Origin: Puffinus mauretanicus
Taxonomy: Eukaryota; Chordata; Aves; Procellariiformes; Procellariidae
Assembly (NCBI GenBank): GCA_023333565.1
Contig: JAJKFH010000668.1
Location: forward strand, 124,001 to 188,000
DNA: 64,000 bases
Direction: 5' to 3'
Made by a program: the position numbers and the translations under genes. The notes under the pieces were generated by a model that saw only the letters and a list, made by a program, of their open reading frames with translations, was not told the origin of the DNA and ran no database searches. The number at the start of each line of letters is the position of its first letter. Position 1 is the first letter of the stretch. Below are positions 1 to 11,355 of the stretch, piece by piece.

Positions 1-252
1 CCTGGTGTCCCTCACCCCCTGACAACTCCTTCTCTTGAAGCTGCCTCAGGTGTCAGCGGCAGCTTCTCGGTGTCCGGGTCTCCCGTCTCCACTCCTGCCT
101 CGCACCAGGCGGGGGTCCTGGGGCTGATGTCGTCCTTCACCCCGCTGAGAGTGGCCGGTCCCTCCCAGGGCAGCACAGAGACCCTCGCCACTGACTCGGC
201 TCGTTCCAGCCCCTTCGAGGAGCGGAGGAGGAGGGTGAAGGAGGACGGAAAG
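1..252 (+). CDS. MISP: MISP exon (5' end outside window)
   Basis: Frame 1 is open from the first base to the donor at 252/253. It encodes 84 residues of low-complexity Ser/Pro/Thr sequence ending in a basic RRRR-containing segment. It is probably the 3' end of the large MISP exon. Confidence 0.72.
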
Positions 253-1077
253 GTGAATACGCGGTTGGGGGGCCGGAGCCCAGGAGAAGGCTGCTGGCTC
301 CAGGGCTGAAGGTAGCCATGCCCGGCTCCCACCTGGAGCTGGAGGTCCAGCTGCTCGACTCGGTGGGAGACCCGGCGGTGGTGGCACCGGCAAGGGGCTG
401 TGCTGAGCCCCCAGGGCAGTGCCCCACAGCTCAGGGGTGCCAGCGCTGGGCGGGACAGCAGCTTCCTCCTGGGGAGGGGGTGGTCCTGGCCTGAACTGTC
501 CCCCCGCTCCGGGGAGGGCATGAGGGCACGACGGCACACGCTGTCTCACCTCGCTTCTCCCCTGCCCCGCAGCCCGACCCCCCGTGCCCCGTATCTGGAC
601 ATTTCCCTGTGAGGTTGCTGTTATCTGAACCCTTTTTTTTTCCCCCCCCTTTTCACAGTACGCGGGCATTGAACCCGTTGACAAGATCAACACGGAGGTA
701 AAGTCCTTTACGTAATCGAGGGCTCTGCTTGCGCTGCCCTGAATCCTCGCTCCCCTCGCTCCCCGCTCCTGGAGGCTGATGGGGTGGAGGGGGGTCTCGG
801 CTCCCGCAGGGCCACGGGCACCGCTCGGGTGGGCATCGCGTTGGGCAGAACGTGTCGTGGCGGCTGTCAGGTGTATGTAATCCGAAGGGGGGGGGGGGGC
901 TTCTGGGCGGGAGGGCAAGTCGTGCAAAAAAAGATTGTTTATAAAAATATCTTCTTTAGACAAAGATGCTGTGCCTTCTGGTTCCTTTAGGTTGTGGAAA
1001 GCACCAGAGTGATTCGTCACAAGAGCGTCATGGCCCAGCGCTGGGAGGCAGGGCAGTACGTCAGGGACGACGACTGA
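1..1077 (+). CDS. MISP: MISP (mitotic spindle positioning protein), 3' part, three terminal coding exons
   Basis: Three exons join in one frame: 1-252 (cut by the window edge), 659-697 and 991-1077, with stop TGA at 1075-1077. All junctions are phase 0 with GT donors (AAAG|GTGAAT, GGAG|GTAAAG) and pyrimidine-rich AG acceptors (TTTTCACAG, CCTTTAG). The visible peptide starts as a Ser/Thr/Pro-rich disordered tract, then has a basic stretch (SPFEERRRRVKEDGK), then the compact C-terminus YAGIEPVDKINTE plus VVESTRVIRHKSVMAQRWEAGQYV, ending in DDD. This pattern (basic linker, G-I-x-P, INTEV, E-x-T-R-V, RWEAG-Y) fits the AKAP2 C-terminal domain shared by AKAP2 and MISP. MISP is an actin-bundling protein that links cortical actin to astral microtubules and helps orient the spindle. 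The choice of MISP rather than AKAP2 rests on synteny: in human MISP lies just upstream of PTBP1 in the same orientation. The paralogue assignment is an inference; the AKAP2-type C-terminus is clear. Confidence 0.78.
659..697 (+). CDS. MISP: MISP exon, 39 nt
   Basis: Thirteen codons (YAGIEPVDKINTE), preceded by a T/C-run acceptor at 638-658 and followed by GTAAAG. It is phase 0 on both sides, so skipping it would keep the frame. Confidence 0.75.
991..1077 (+). CDS. MISP: MISP terminal coding exon
   Basis: Encodes VVESTRVIRHKSVMAQRWEA followed by GQYVRDDD and TGA. The acceptor is TTCCTTTAG at 982-990. Confidence 0.78.
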   Translation, partial: VVESTRVIRHKSVMAQRWEAGQYVRDDD

Positions 1078-1690
1078 GGGAGCCCTCGGGGCTGGGGAGG
1101 GCCCGGGGCTACCGGACTTCGCCGTGTACTTGCCCTGTTTGGGATCAACTGATGCACGACCGAAATACCCGATCAGTTCAGCTCCTGTTTATTCATGAGA
1201 ATCAGAGACTTGTACACTGCAAATTGCATCCGTTTTTAATACCACAGATGATCCTTCCAATGCATTAGATGTGCTCATTCGTTCCCCCTTCCCTTTGAGG
1301 TGAGGTAATACTTTTTTTTCTTAAGAGGGGAAAAAATTGGATCACTTTCTTTTAATCACTTCTGCAAGGAGACAGCTAGATGAAATCATACGGTAATTTA
1401 ACTTCTTTCTCCTTGGAAGCTGTGTCTCTGGCTTACATAAAAGCTATTTTATTTCTAAGTGGTTTTAGGTTGGTTTTAAGTAGCACAGCATCAGACATCA
1501 CCTAGGAGGGTACCTAGGCTGAGGCATGCCTTCGGATCGGTATCGGCATCCAACTGGGAAATCAACGTTTCTGCTTAACTCATGTCATCTGCTGAGATGC
1601 AGCAATAGAATATACATACATACATACATATATATATAAAAATGCTGTTTATTTTGCTAATTTATTAAAAAGTCATTGCTCTCCCTCATT
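1078..1690 (+). other. MISP: Probable MISP 3'UTR
   Basis: AT-richer, non-coding sequence after the MISP stop. The first plausible poly(A) signal is ATTAAA at 1664-1669, followed by a T/GT-rich stretch (1676-1725). No AATAAA occurs between the stop and this point, so the end is approximate. Confidence 0.4.
1611..1640. repeat. CATA/TA microsatellite
   Basis: Simple repeat of CATA units running into TATATA. Confidence 0.8.
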
Positions 1691-1739
1691 CTTCCCAGCC
1701 TGTTTTGTCTGCCTGCTCCGTTGGTTTTGCAGGCGGCAT

Positions 1740-2480
1740 TTCAAGGGATCGCCAGTGGCTGGGGGGCCGGGGCTGGGACGGGGACCGGAGCCTTCTCCCG
1801 GATGCAGCCCCGTGGGGACGCGGCTCCCGTGGGGGCTCCCTGCGGCTGCCGTGCTGGGGGAAAGGCCGGGATCCTGCCCGCTGGCAGCAAGGGGAGAGGA
1901 GCCCCCCCGGCTGCCCGCACCCCCCGCTGTCGCTAGATGGCTCCCGGCGAGCGCGCAGGCAGCGCCAGCCCCGAGCACCCACGGGCGAGCGTGGGACCGG
2001 GCAGCCCCGCGGCTGATGGCGCCCGGCCGAGCCGGCACCCCACGCCGTGCCCGGGGGGGGCCGCCGAGCCCAGCCCGGAGCTGAGGTGCTGGCAGGGACG
2101 GCGGGGCAGGGCGCGTTCCCCGCTGCTGCTTCCCTCCGCTCTCTGAGGTGGCTCCGTGCAGAAAGAGGAAAAGAAATGGGTTTTGCAGAAGCCTCTGGGC
2201 GTTCCCTTCTCCCGCAAAGCACAGAATAGCTGGTCCCGCTCTGCTAATGGTGGCCCGGGGAGGCTCCCGTGGCGAGCCGCCCCGCGCAGGGCTGGCTCCA
2301 TCGCTGAGCGGTTCCCGAGGAGCCCTATTTCCCCGTCGGGTGGGAGTTGGGCAACAGCCGCATCTCTCCTCCACCGAAGCAGTGGGCCACGCAGCCACCG
2401 CGGCACGGCTCCCTGCCCGGGGAGCGGGCCGCGAAGGCAGAAGACGGACCCGGAGTCTCTGCCCCTCATCTCATCCATGG
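1740..2480. other. GC-rich, CpG-containing intergenic block
   Basis: About 740 bases of high GC with many CpGs between the MISP 3' end and the 3' end of the minus-strand gene. Every frame shows long open stretches because GC-rich DNA has few stops, but the translations are low-complexity (Pro/Arg/Gly/Ala) with no recognisable domain. No gene is called. It could be a CpG-island promoter of an unannotated transcript or simply a GC-rich isochore piece. Confidence 0.5.
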
Positions 2481-4480
2481 TCTTGATCTAATTACTTTGC
2501 GTTGTACCTTGGTCTCTGCCCCTAATTAATCAGTTTTTCTCGTGATGCAAAGATGAAAAGCACGTGCGTAACCCTCAGCTGATCCCGAGTGTTTCTCCCT
2601 TCCCCTCCAGCCCTGCGGTGAAGTGCGGGATGGGTGAAAAGCGAGGGCTGGGGCAGGAGCACGACAGCCCCCGTCTCCCCGGGCGCGGGTTCCCCGGCCA
2701 CCCAGGCCGCCCAGGCGCAGGAGCGCTGGCCCGGCTGGCACCTCTGCTGGCCCCGAGGGCGTCCCGCTGACTAGCCAAGAGCATTCGGTCTCGCTTTTCG
2801 CAGAAAAAGGTGTTCCTAGAAATCCTTTTCCACCAAATATATACACAAATAGATTTAATTAAAAAATAAACTTTTACGAGTATTTTTATCCTGACTGCAG
2901 TCATAAACATTCAATTCTTAGATCACTCATGGAATAGTTTTTGTATGAGGTTAAAAAGGCACCTTCCAGCTGATAAACTGAGTGTTTTAATTGGGCATTG
3001 TTAACACGCAGTAGAAATGGGGACTGGGACACTGTTTTCCTCTTGCCCGTTTTTCAACGTAAAAGTGAACTCCGAGTCCTCTGACTGCCATCGTTGAAAA
3101 GCCTTTTTTGCCACAGACGCTGCTCCTAGCAACAGCCTGCTATGGGTAATTTCCTAATTATTGGAAATGAGGTTTACACTTGGAGCTGCTAAGACATGCC
3201 CTGGGACAGTCACTCACAATTTCTGAGAGTACGTCCTTGCTTTTCTGAAACGAAAGGGTTCTCTGGGGGATCTTTTGTGAGCGGCAGTTCAACCCTTGAG
3301 GAGGTCTAACTTGGCACATGACAGGATGCTCCTCGTTTGAATGAAGTGCAATTAACTGGAAATTTAGCTCAAACCCACCGTAAGATGCAAATGAATGGGA
3401 TCCACAGGCACCCTGGGCATAAAGAGGCGAGTGACCGCCCTGACAGCGGCGCGTGGCCCTGGGACACGCCGGGTTCACGAGCGGCGGGGGGGCTGCTCTC
3501 CCTCCTCCGGGCATGACCGTCGCACGCGGATCCCGAGCACGCACAGCGCTACCGAATTCTGCTCACTTTTCCGTGCCCAGTTGGCAGAACCCCTGAGCCC
3601 GTCCCGGCCACCACAGCCCCGCTCGTGGCTCAGCCCGGTCATCCCGGCCCAAGGTTTGGGGCTGGGGAAGGGCACAGGCGCTGCTGTGGGCAGCCTGGGG
3701 TGAGGGGGGGTCGGTGACCCCGGTTTCGCGGGATGTTCTGTTATTTCTGGGAGGTTTGCTTTCTGCCGCCGGTACCAGCGTGCTGGGGACAGCCGTTTGC
3801 CCCCTGGCTCGCTCTGTTCTCTCTCGTAGCCACCCAGAGAACCAGGAGGTGCCCATGTGCCTCTGACAGGACTAAGTGAACGCTGCTGGCTAATTGTGCC
3901 ACCTGATTTTGAAGGCAGCAGCCTTTCATTAACGAGCTTTGGGGTGTGGACTAAATAGATCAGGACAGAGGAAAGAAAAGCCTGATCTGGTCGTTACCTT
4001 CAAAGAAACCCTTCAGGACAGGGTTTGCTCCGGCTCTCAGCTGTGGGGCACGGAGCTGCACGTGTGGCTGGGCTCGACCTGGGCACTGACGGGTCCTGCA
4101 GCGATGGCTGCGGCAGTTGTAACGCCGTCCGTGTTCGACAGCACGAGGAAAGCTGGAAGACGCCCTCCAAGCATTTGAGTAAGTGAGTTTGTCTTTTTTA
4201 CGGCTCTTTAAACATCTGTAAGTTACTTGGTGATATTTAATGTTGCTTGAACAGGACCAATTCTGGCAAAGGGTCTGGCCACAAAGACCTCGTTAAGAAA
4301 CCACAAACGTGGGATTTCAAACAGCCCAAATCCTCCTCGGGGTCAGCTCAGTAACGCTGAATAACGAGCAGGAGAAACCTGAGCACGAGAAGTGAACACG
4401 CTGGCGCTTCAGGAACCCGTTACCTGCTAGTTTGGGGCTACAGGCTTCATCTTTGTAGAACAGACAAACAGACCAGCCAA
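2481..4480. other. Intergenic, no gene recognised
   Basis: Mixed sequence. GC-rich patches lie at about 2640-2770 and 3420-3790, with AT-rich unique DNA between them, including AATAAA at 2865-2870 on the plus strand. I see no domain-bearing ORF, RNA gene or clear repeat. Confidence 0.5.
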
Positions 4481-4484
4481 ACAG

Positions 4485-5289
4485 GACTGGGCAAAACGTT
4501 CTTTTATTAGGTTATGTCAACAATTCAACCCAACAGCTCGACTGGACTGTAAGACAATATTGACTGAATAGTACTGGAACAGCTGGAAAAAAGTTGACTA
4601 CGTCTACCAAAGTGTATTCATGTAGCTATATTTAGCACTCTGGGGAAAACACTTACCATAAAACCTTTCAACGCTGTCAGCCATTTTAAATAACTTTTGA
4701 AAACACAGTCACAACTTCTTAAATCTACAAATCTTTCACTAAGAAAAATGACATAAACCTTGTTGAAAACATTCCCAGGAGATGCAGATTAGCAGTCGGC
4801 CAACATGGCATTTCATCGTTCTCCTTCCACCCCAGAACCAACTCATGTTACTTATCTCTTTACAATAGGCTTATACTACAGACTAAATGCTGTTTACAAG
4901 CGCCAGTTCCCCTAAATATGAGTGCAGCTTAAACTCCTGGCCAAGCCATTCAGCTACGAGCCCTCTCCATGTTAACGTGAGCTATTTTATCATGTCATTA
5001 ATGATACAGTAGAATATTAACTTGTTTTACAAATGTGAAACCTAACATTCTCATATTTATTTAACTTACTGAATTATCAATTCCATTAATAGAAAGAACA
5101 ATAGAAGTTTTTCACTTAACCTGAAAGCTAACGTGATGCAAAGGTGTAGATGTTGATGCTCTAAGGTGAAACAGAAGAGAAGGGTGTTCTCCTCAACCTA
5201 TACTAAATATTACCACTTAAACCTTTCAAAGCCTACTTTGAAACCCACTCCTACCAAAAAGTGGCACAGCAGAAACTAAATGGATACCT
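4485..5289 (-). other. 3'UTR and poly(A) site of the KIAA1958-like gene
   Basis: On the minus strand the stop codon is at 5292-5290. About 780 nt downstream a canonical AATAAA reads at 4508-4503. It is followed by a strongly GT-rich downstream element (minus-strand TGTTTGGCTGGTCTGTTTGT at roughly 4479-4460). Signal and element together make cleavage near 4485 likely. Weaker TTTATT matches nearer the stop, about 5050-5060, could serve as early sites. Confidence 0.65.
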
Positions 5290-6137
5290 TTATTTCTTGG
5301 ACTTCTTTGCAGGTCCTTTGACTTGCTGGATAATAACTTTCAAGATCCTTTCCATTTTGGCTTTTGTCAGTGACTTTCTGCAGTACCATATTTGGTCCCA
5401 TATGGAGCACAGAGGCTTGGGAGCTAGATAAAGTGGATCGTAGTCATGAAGCATATCCAGTGGCCTCCTCTTAGCATACTCCTTATAATCTGCCACTGGA
5501 CAGTTATCTGGGTTGTCAGGCTTGGCAAAGAGACACGGACCCAATTGCCCTGCGTTTACCTCTGCACTCAGATCATTCTTCCACTCCAAGTACTCCAGCT
5601 CTCCCTCATTCTTTTTTAGCACAAGCTGTCCCCAGTACGGATTATGGCTCCGACTGTGTGTACTTGCCCCGAACCCCCTAATGATATTGGTGAACATGAG
5701 GTGCAAAAAGCCCTGAGGGTGCGTTTTACTTAAAAGTCCCTTCTTACGAAGACTTTCCACATCTTCATCTGTCAGGTTCTCCAAAATGCTCCACTCTCCC
5801 TCCCTCTCTTTTTGAGATAGGTGCTGATGCTTTAGTTTCAAGGCTTCCTGAGACACTCTGAATTCCAACCCTTTCACCACGCTGTACTCGTAGTTGTGAT
5901 CCTTGAGGTATCTCTCTATGCTGCTCTGAAAGAAGTGCAAAGAACTGGCAGAAAAATCTGTGCCGTTCTGTCTCTTTGCAGAACTGTAGAACGAGGCCAG
6001 GTAATTATCGAGGTCTTCGGGTGGCAGCTTATAGATCTCGCGCGTTTCAGAAGGGCAATGTAAAACCAGCCAGTCTTTGAAAATTTTTATATCGCCAGCG
6101 TTACGGTTTCTCTTCTTCTCCCACTTCTTCAACACGT
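5290..6137 (-). CDS. KIAA1958-like gene, last coding exon (DUF3504 region)
   Basis: The acceptor on the minus strand is TGTCTTGTCTTTTAG just before 6137. The exon starts AC|GTG TTG AAG, completing the codon split with the upstream exon. It encodes an N-terminal helical core-binding-like part (KIFKDWL, LPPEDLDNYLASFY, GTDFSASSLHFFQSSIERYL), then the catalytic-like half (FTNIIRGFGASTHSR, PYWGQLVLKKNEGELEYLEW), ending in a lysine-rich tail (KKSKK). The segment before the tail corresponds to the DUF3504 end. The HxxR and nucleophilic Tyr of active tyrosine recombinases are not apparent. Confidence 0.9.
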
Positions 6138-9100
6138 CTAAAAGACAAGACACAGCTTTGTGGACAGCAAGAACTTACAAGGAGATCAGCGCAATGTAAG
6201 GAGATGCAGAATAATGTCCACCTTCCTTCTAAAAGTAATTCAGAGATTATGGGACTCTCTCAAAGCCCTTCCTTTAAAGCTTTGGTTGAGATCTGTGTCC
6301 TCAACAAGCCAGCCAGCACCGCCTGACAGCGCCAGCCTAGACAGGGAAAGGACTGCCTCCTTTCTTGTTCTTTCTCGCTTGGCGGGTGAATCTGCATACT
6401 ACCATGTAGATAAATTTAAGATAGTGTTTCTCTGTGAATTATGTTTAAATGGGAGAGAATGAGTTCCTAATTAAATGAGGATATAATCACTGAATGTCAT
6501 TGTGGGGTGCACATGTGGAAAGCACTGGTGCAAGCTCTATGGGCCTTCTCAGATGGCAATATAGGACTGGCGACTGGACCTGTCACTGGTGGCTTGGCTT
6601 GACATTGAACTTCACCCTGGATGGTTTTGGAGTTGACCCTGAGTGCGCTCGTAGGACCACACTCGTGGGACCGGTCGCGTAACCAGTGACTGCAGTCCTG
6701 AGCCTGCGGCGCCGGCTATGAAGCCCGAGCAACCCCAAATGGATTTGACAGACTTTCATCAATTTGCAGCTACTCTGGTGTGTATTTTGTGGTGACTGCA
6801 GGGGCCAAACTCTGCCCTGTTAAAAAAGATGGGAGTTGGCCTTTATGTGGCTCTTGTGATCTGCCTCAGGACTAAATAGCATCCGTTTCATACGTTCAAA
6901 ATGTTGTACAATATAGTTTGCATTATGCAAAATATATTTCAAAGCATTCTTCTTTACAAAAGTCTCTTCAGGCAGGAGAACTCTCATTGTGAAATAAAAA
7001 CATTAACCAAAAGTTAGGGGTAGATAATGAGGGAGAACAAAAAGATGAGTAAAAGTGTGTGTGTGTATATAAATTTTTTTTCTCTTTTTTTTTTTTTTTT
7101 TTTAAAAAAAGGATTGCCAGGATTCCAGTTGGATTCTCTCTCAAGTTGCTATGGCAATACCATATCTACCTAGTTTGATGTAGCATGAGAAATTAATTCT
7201 TTGGATTGCTGAAAAGCCCCATCTGCTCGCCTGTGACTTTTCCAGGGCTGAAGAGGGCTAGGTTGAAAAGGATTCTAGAGCCAACATCTAGAGATTCCCC
7301 TTCTTGCACCGAGTTATTTTATACATGCTTAGTTGTTATCTTAAAATGCTGTGGCTGGACTGAGGTGGATTCTACTGATGCTTGTGCTGCTGTTTTGGGT
7401 TTTTTGCTTGTTTTGTTACTAACTGCTCTATGTGAAGAGATGAATGGCTTGTAAATCAATACACGTAGAGGCCTCGCTTGAGCCATAAGCCATTTATCTT
7501 GGCAGAAACTGCAGCTACACAGACATTCCCAGATGAATTCCCAGTCCCTTCTGATGATGTATGTTGTCAATTACAAAAATAGTCAAATAATGTTCACAAA
7601 ACCCAACTGTGCCAGTTTGTATGGTCGTGGCTCCATAAGGAACATGAACGTCTGTAACCCCGAGTCTGTTCAGGAATACTAATGGCGCTTTAAGCGTACA
7701 CCCATTGCGTTACAGACAAACCCCAAAATACTATTTCAGTAATCTCTTTTCTTTTGAAGGACACTGTCCCGTCCCCTGCACTGCAGAAACCTGCAGTAGG
7801 CTGTTGCTTTTTAACGTTACGGCTAGTTGAGACAGGTCATTACTTCAGCAGAGAAATAGGTATAAATGTCTGGTGCAGTGGGACGGGGGCAGCGCCGTCA
7901 CAGCCCTGCCCTGCAGCAAGGGAGGAGCTCTGGAGATGCGGTCAGTGGGGAAGTGTCCTGCGTGGCCACGGGGCAGTGCCGCAGCAGCTCTGCCAGGCCG
8001 GGCGCCCGGCGTGCCACGGACAAGGCTGTGGGGCTGGACTGTGGCTGTGGGAAGAGAACAGGTTTTGGGGAACATGAAATGGGATTCTCATTCTGAGCGC
8101 GTGGAAGTGAGACATGCTGTTGGGGGCTGCTTTTCAGTTAGATGGAGCCAAGGCATTAAGGCACTGGATGGAAAACATATACTCTTACTCTTTTTGAATT
8201 ATATTTTAAAAATCTACCTCAATGTTTACACCTAGATACTAGCAGACAAAACCATAAAACTGACTAGACAGCAGTTTACTTGGTATTAATGTGAAATAGC
8301 ACCTGCAGGCACTCAAATCATTATAGATGCAAATTTTGTGGCTTTACTATAACATCTTTAAAAACCTGGACATTTGCATTTTATTTGAGGTGTTTAAATA
8401 TATATGTACCTGGCTTAAGGCTCCAGTGTATTATACACATCTATCCTAAAATATGATCGTTTAGTAAATGAATTACATCTACTTCATTGATGGCTTCCCC
8501 ACTATTGCAAAAGACTAGCATAACTTTGATGATGTCCACACGCTATATGTCAGCTGTTCCTTCTTGTGCGGATGGTGTCTGTTTTATAGCGGAATTAAAA
8601 TAGCCACAAGCTAGGCTCCTAAAATCTTCGTCAAACAGCATATTCTTATGATAACGGAATCATTTAAACTATGCTCTGTGCATGGCTTAACCTCGGTATT
8701 GAAAGTTCCCTAGCAAGCAGTGTTATCTTGCAAGTTAATGTTTGAGCAATTATAACTCTCTCCGCCCCAGTGGGATTCCAAGGACAGCGTGTATGAAAAT
8801 CTTAAAATTCTTAAAAGTACTAAAGCAATTTGTTTAGCTGATGTAATTTAATACGCAGGATTGAAGCTTTGCTCCCATTGCAATCTCTGGGATTTTGCCA
8901 TTGACTCTGCAACCAGAGTTTCAGCAACAATTTCTCTGTTTCACTGCTTTAAAAGTTACTTCCTCTTGTTTTCTTCTCTTGAGACCTGAGTTCCCATCTC
9001 TGGCTGCAGTTTCTCACAGGGACTCTCTCTTAAGTACAGCCAACATACTATGTGGTGATACTCAGTAAAATGAAAGACCAAAGTATTCAAACTGGGTAGT

Positions 9101-11355
9101 TAAGGCTGGGCCACAGCCAAGTACACCTCAGTGAATGGCATTATCTATTGAAGTGCTGATTGCTTAAGGTAGGAACCTTTTCCATCCCTTTTAGTAGAAA
9201 TAGGGTGCCCCAAATCAGAGGCATTCACTCTAGATGCAGATTTTGGCAGCTATATGAACTCGCCCTCCTTTAATATTTCGGGAAAGTGATTAATAGAACA
9301 CATCCACACACCCACAAACTCCTCCAGGAATAAAACTGCAGACTCACTTACTTTTGTTTGAAGATGCAGGTGGATGGTCTGCGTTCTTGCTCTCTGGACT
9401 CAATGAGGCTGAAAGATGAGGTGCGTGCCCAGATCCTGACGGTTCACTCTCTTCAACAGGGTTTTCAGTAACATTCCCACTTAAACCTATTCCTGGTATG
9501 CCATGCTCAGGAGAGCTCAGCTGGAGTTGCTGCTGGACATCCACAGTGGCTTCAAACTCAAAGAATGTCACAGAGGCGGGTGACTCAAGTTGGGCCTTTG
9601 CTTCAATGTTGGAGATGGGAACAGATTTTAAACATTCTTTTGGTATTGCTGACCCAGAGGAATTTCTTGCTTTAGAAGTTTCAGTTACAGACCCTGCAGG
9701 ATTAAGAGGACCTAACCTCAAGAAGCTGCTCTCCAGGCTCTCTTGATTGCTGACGGGGGACTTTAGAATGCAGGCAAGAGTTAGGGGTGGCTTTCCTGTA
9801 GGGGCAAAGCCAGATGTTTGTGTGGCTGTCGGCTTGTTAAATGCCATCTTCTGATTGCGATGCATTTGCAAATCTACCTCAGCGGTTACACCTTTAATTG
9901 GTGATTCTGACAGAATATTCTGGTTGATTTTGTCTCCTTGGTCTTCTTCATCTGAAATATACTGTTCTTCATCAGAGATGATTTGTAGATCTTCATTGCT
10001 TTCTAGCTTCACCTTATGTCTGTCAGTTTTGACTTCACCACCAGATATTGACAAATGCTGCTCTGCTGTAAAGCATGATTTCATGGATTTGCTATTTTTT
10101 CGATTTTCTCTGGGTGATGGTTCATTATGCGTTATGTAGACTGTGTCGTCTTTCTGCTGAGTGACCCCTGGAGATCTGCTACATGACCCTATGCTAACAG
10201 CATCTGCTTTAGCCCTCTCAAAAGATGGGGTCATCCTGAACCTCTTTTCATCTAAATCAGCTTCCCTTGATGAAGCCTCAGAAGATACTAACCTCTTTCT
10301 CTTTTCTACAGTTTCATTCTCTTCTCTGCTTCTGAAGTATAATTTTCCACACTGCCAGTGATACGCATGTCCAACTCCACAAATCCACAGAACAGAATTG
10401 TCCTTGCTAGGATGACCCATGTTCTGCACAATTTCCAAGGCTGGGATTTGATTGCATATGGTCCCATGAGTGTGTGCCCAGGTCACAAGATTGGAGAGAT
10501 CCATACGAAGTGAACTGACATCGCTGCACCTTCCGTCACCGACACTCTCATTCTGTAAAAACGTGTTGGAGATAACTTAAGTGAAAGAGGATGTGCATAA
10601 AAGCAGTCCTGGGGACTGTTTCTAGCTCCATCTCAATAGAGCAATCACTGTAGATCACTGATTCCTCTAATGATTCCTTTTTAAAAACAATTTGTTCATT
10701 CTTTAAAATAAATAAATAAATTTGTCGACTTTGAAGACCTGGAGGGTAGTTTGTGGGCATGGTCCCGGAATGATGAATTTATTATAGATATAATTGATGT
10801 GTACCTATGGGCTCTGAGTCTTGATCAAGTAGCTCAGCTTAAGAATTTATCACACCTCAGCTGAGCCACAGCAGCTGTTCACATGCGTGTTCTAAACCCA
10901 CAGCATAACCGAGATTAACACTCTCGCTGAACCACCCCAGCAGCCACCATAGCTCAGCTAATGGAAGGGTAACTTGCTGAAGTCTAGTGCTGTGTTCGCA
11001 AATCTGAGTCCTGTGATCCGAGCAAGCTTGTACCCATGGCCAACTCTGTACTCGCTTATGGAAAACAACAAGAGAAGGTGTCAGGAGTCGGCTTCTCAGT
11101 CTCCCACCTCCCCGTGGCCCACAGGGCTCATACTTCTTTCATCTGTCAAAATGGTAGCACTGCTTGCATCAAAGGGAAGTTGGATCTATGAAGAAGTTGC
11201 TTGTGGGATGCTTTTTCAGAAACTAAAAAATGGACCTTGCATCCACGTATCTAAAACTTGTTTTTAAAAAAATCTACAGTTTTTAATGCTATAATTGATT
11301 CTGTTAGAAACAATTGTCTATGGTATCATTTATGCTATAAAAGAATACTCACCAT
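5290..11355 (-). CDS. KIAA1958-like protein (Crypton-derived DUF3504 family), whole coding region
   Basis: Two large coding exons join in exact phase: 10552-9352 leaves one base (A) and 6137-5290 supplies the next two. From ATG 10504 the joined frame gives 666 residues; human KIAA1958 is about 716. With the candidate upstream exon ending exactly on ATG (11355-11353) it would be 683. The N-terminal block (LVTWAHTHGTICNQIPALE, then WICGVGHAYHWQ) matches the start of human KIAA1958 (LVSWAHSHGTIC, GHAYHW). The C-terminal 282 residues align with its DUF3504 region, which descends from the tyrosine recombinase of Crypton DNA transposons. The middle is disordered and acidic, with a basic KRKR motif, a sumoylation-type VKLE and a SUMO-interaction-like LQIISDEE. 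No HxxR...Y catalytic end is visible, so recombinase activity is not expected; a DNA- or chromatin-binding role is inferred. It is convergent with MISP and divergent from PTBP1. It differs enough from KIAA1958 to be a paralogue. Confidence 0.85.
6138..9351 (-). other. Intron of the KIAA1958-like gene
   Basis: A GT-AG intron on the minus strand (donor GTAAGTGAG at 9351-9343, acceptor TTTTAG before 6137). It holds a T-run/A-run at 7074-7110 and a GC-rich patch at about 7860-8060. No further in-phase exon is needed: the flanking exons already match in phase. Confidence 0.8.
7074..7110. repeat. Poly(T)/poly(A) tract
   Basis: T-rich run with a single CTC interruption, followed by seven As. It is preceded by a short GT repeat (7055-7066). 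Confidence 0.85.
9352..10552 (-). CDS. KIAA1958-like gene, N-terminal coding exon
   Basis: Open from a possible acceptor (minus-strand TTTTTACAG, before 10552) to the donor AAA|GTAAGT at 9352/9351. The first in-frame ATG in the exon is at 10504-10502. The 16 codons before it (N-E-S-V-G-D-G-R-C-S-D-V-S-S-L-R) are also open and resemble the human KIAA1958 N-terminus in ending shortly before the LS-LV-WAH-HGTIC motif, so translation may begin in an upstream exon. From ATG 10504: residues 1-51 are the conserved Cys/His-containing block, 67-71 the basic EKRKR, 165-168 VKLE and 173-180 LQIISDEE. The rest to residue 384 is Ser/Pro-rich and probably disordered. Confidence 0.85.

Noticed and set aside
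12..1020. Minus-strand open frames of 175 and 324 codons over the MISP exons
   Set aside because: Shadows of GC-rich plus-strand coding exons; Pro/Arg-rich without domain, and they read through the MISP introns.
5290..6137. An active Crypton transposon
   Set aside because: The frame is spliced to a long unrelated N-terminal exon, no terminal duplications are visible and the catalytic HxxR-Tyr end is missing; this fits an exapted host gene.
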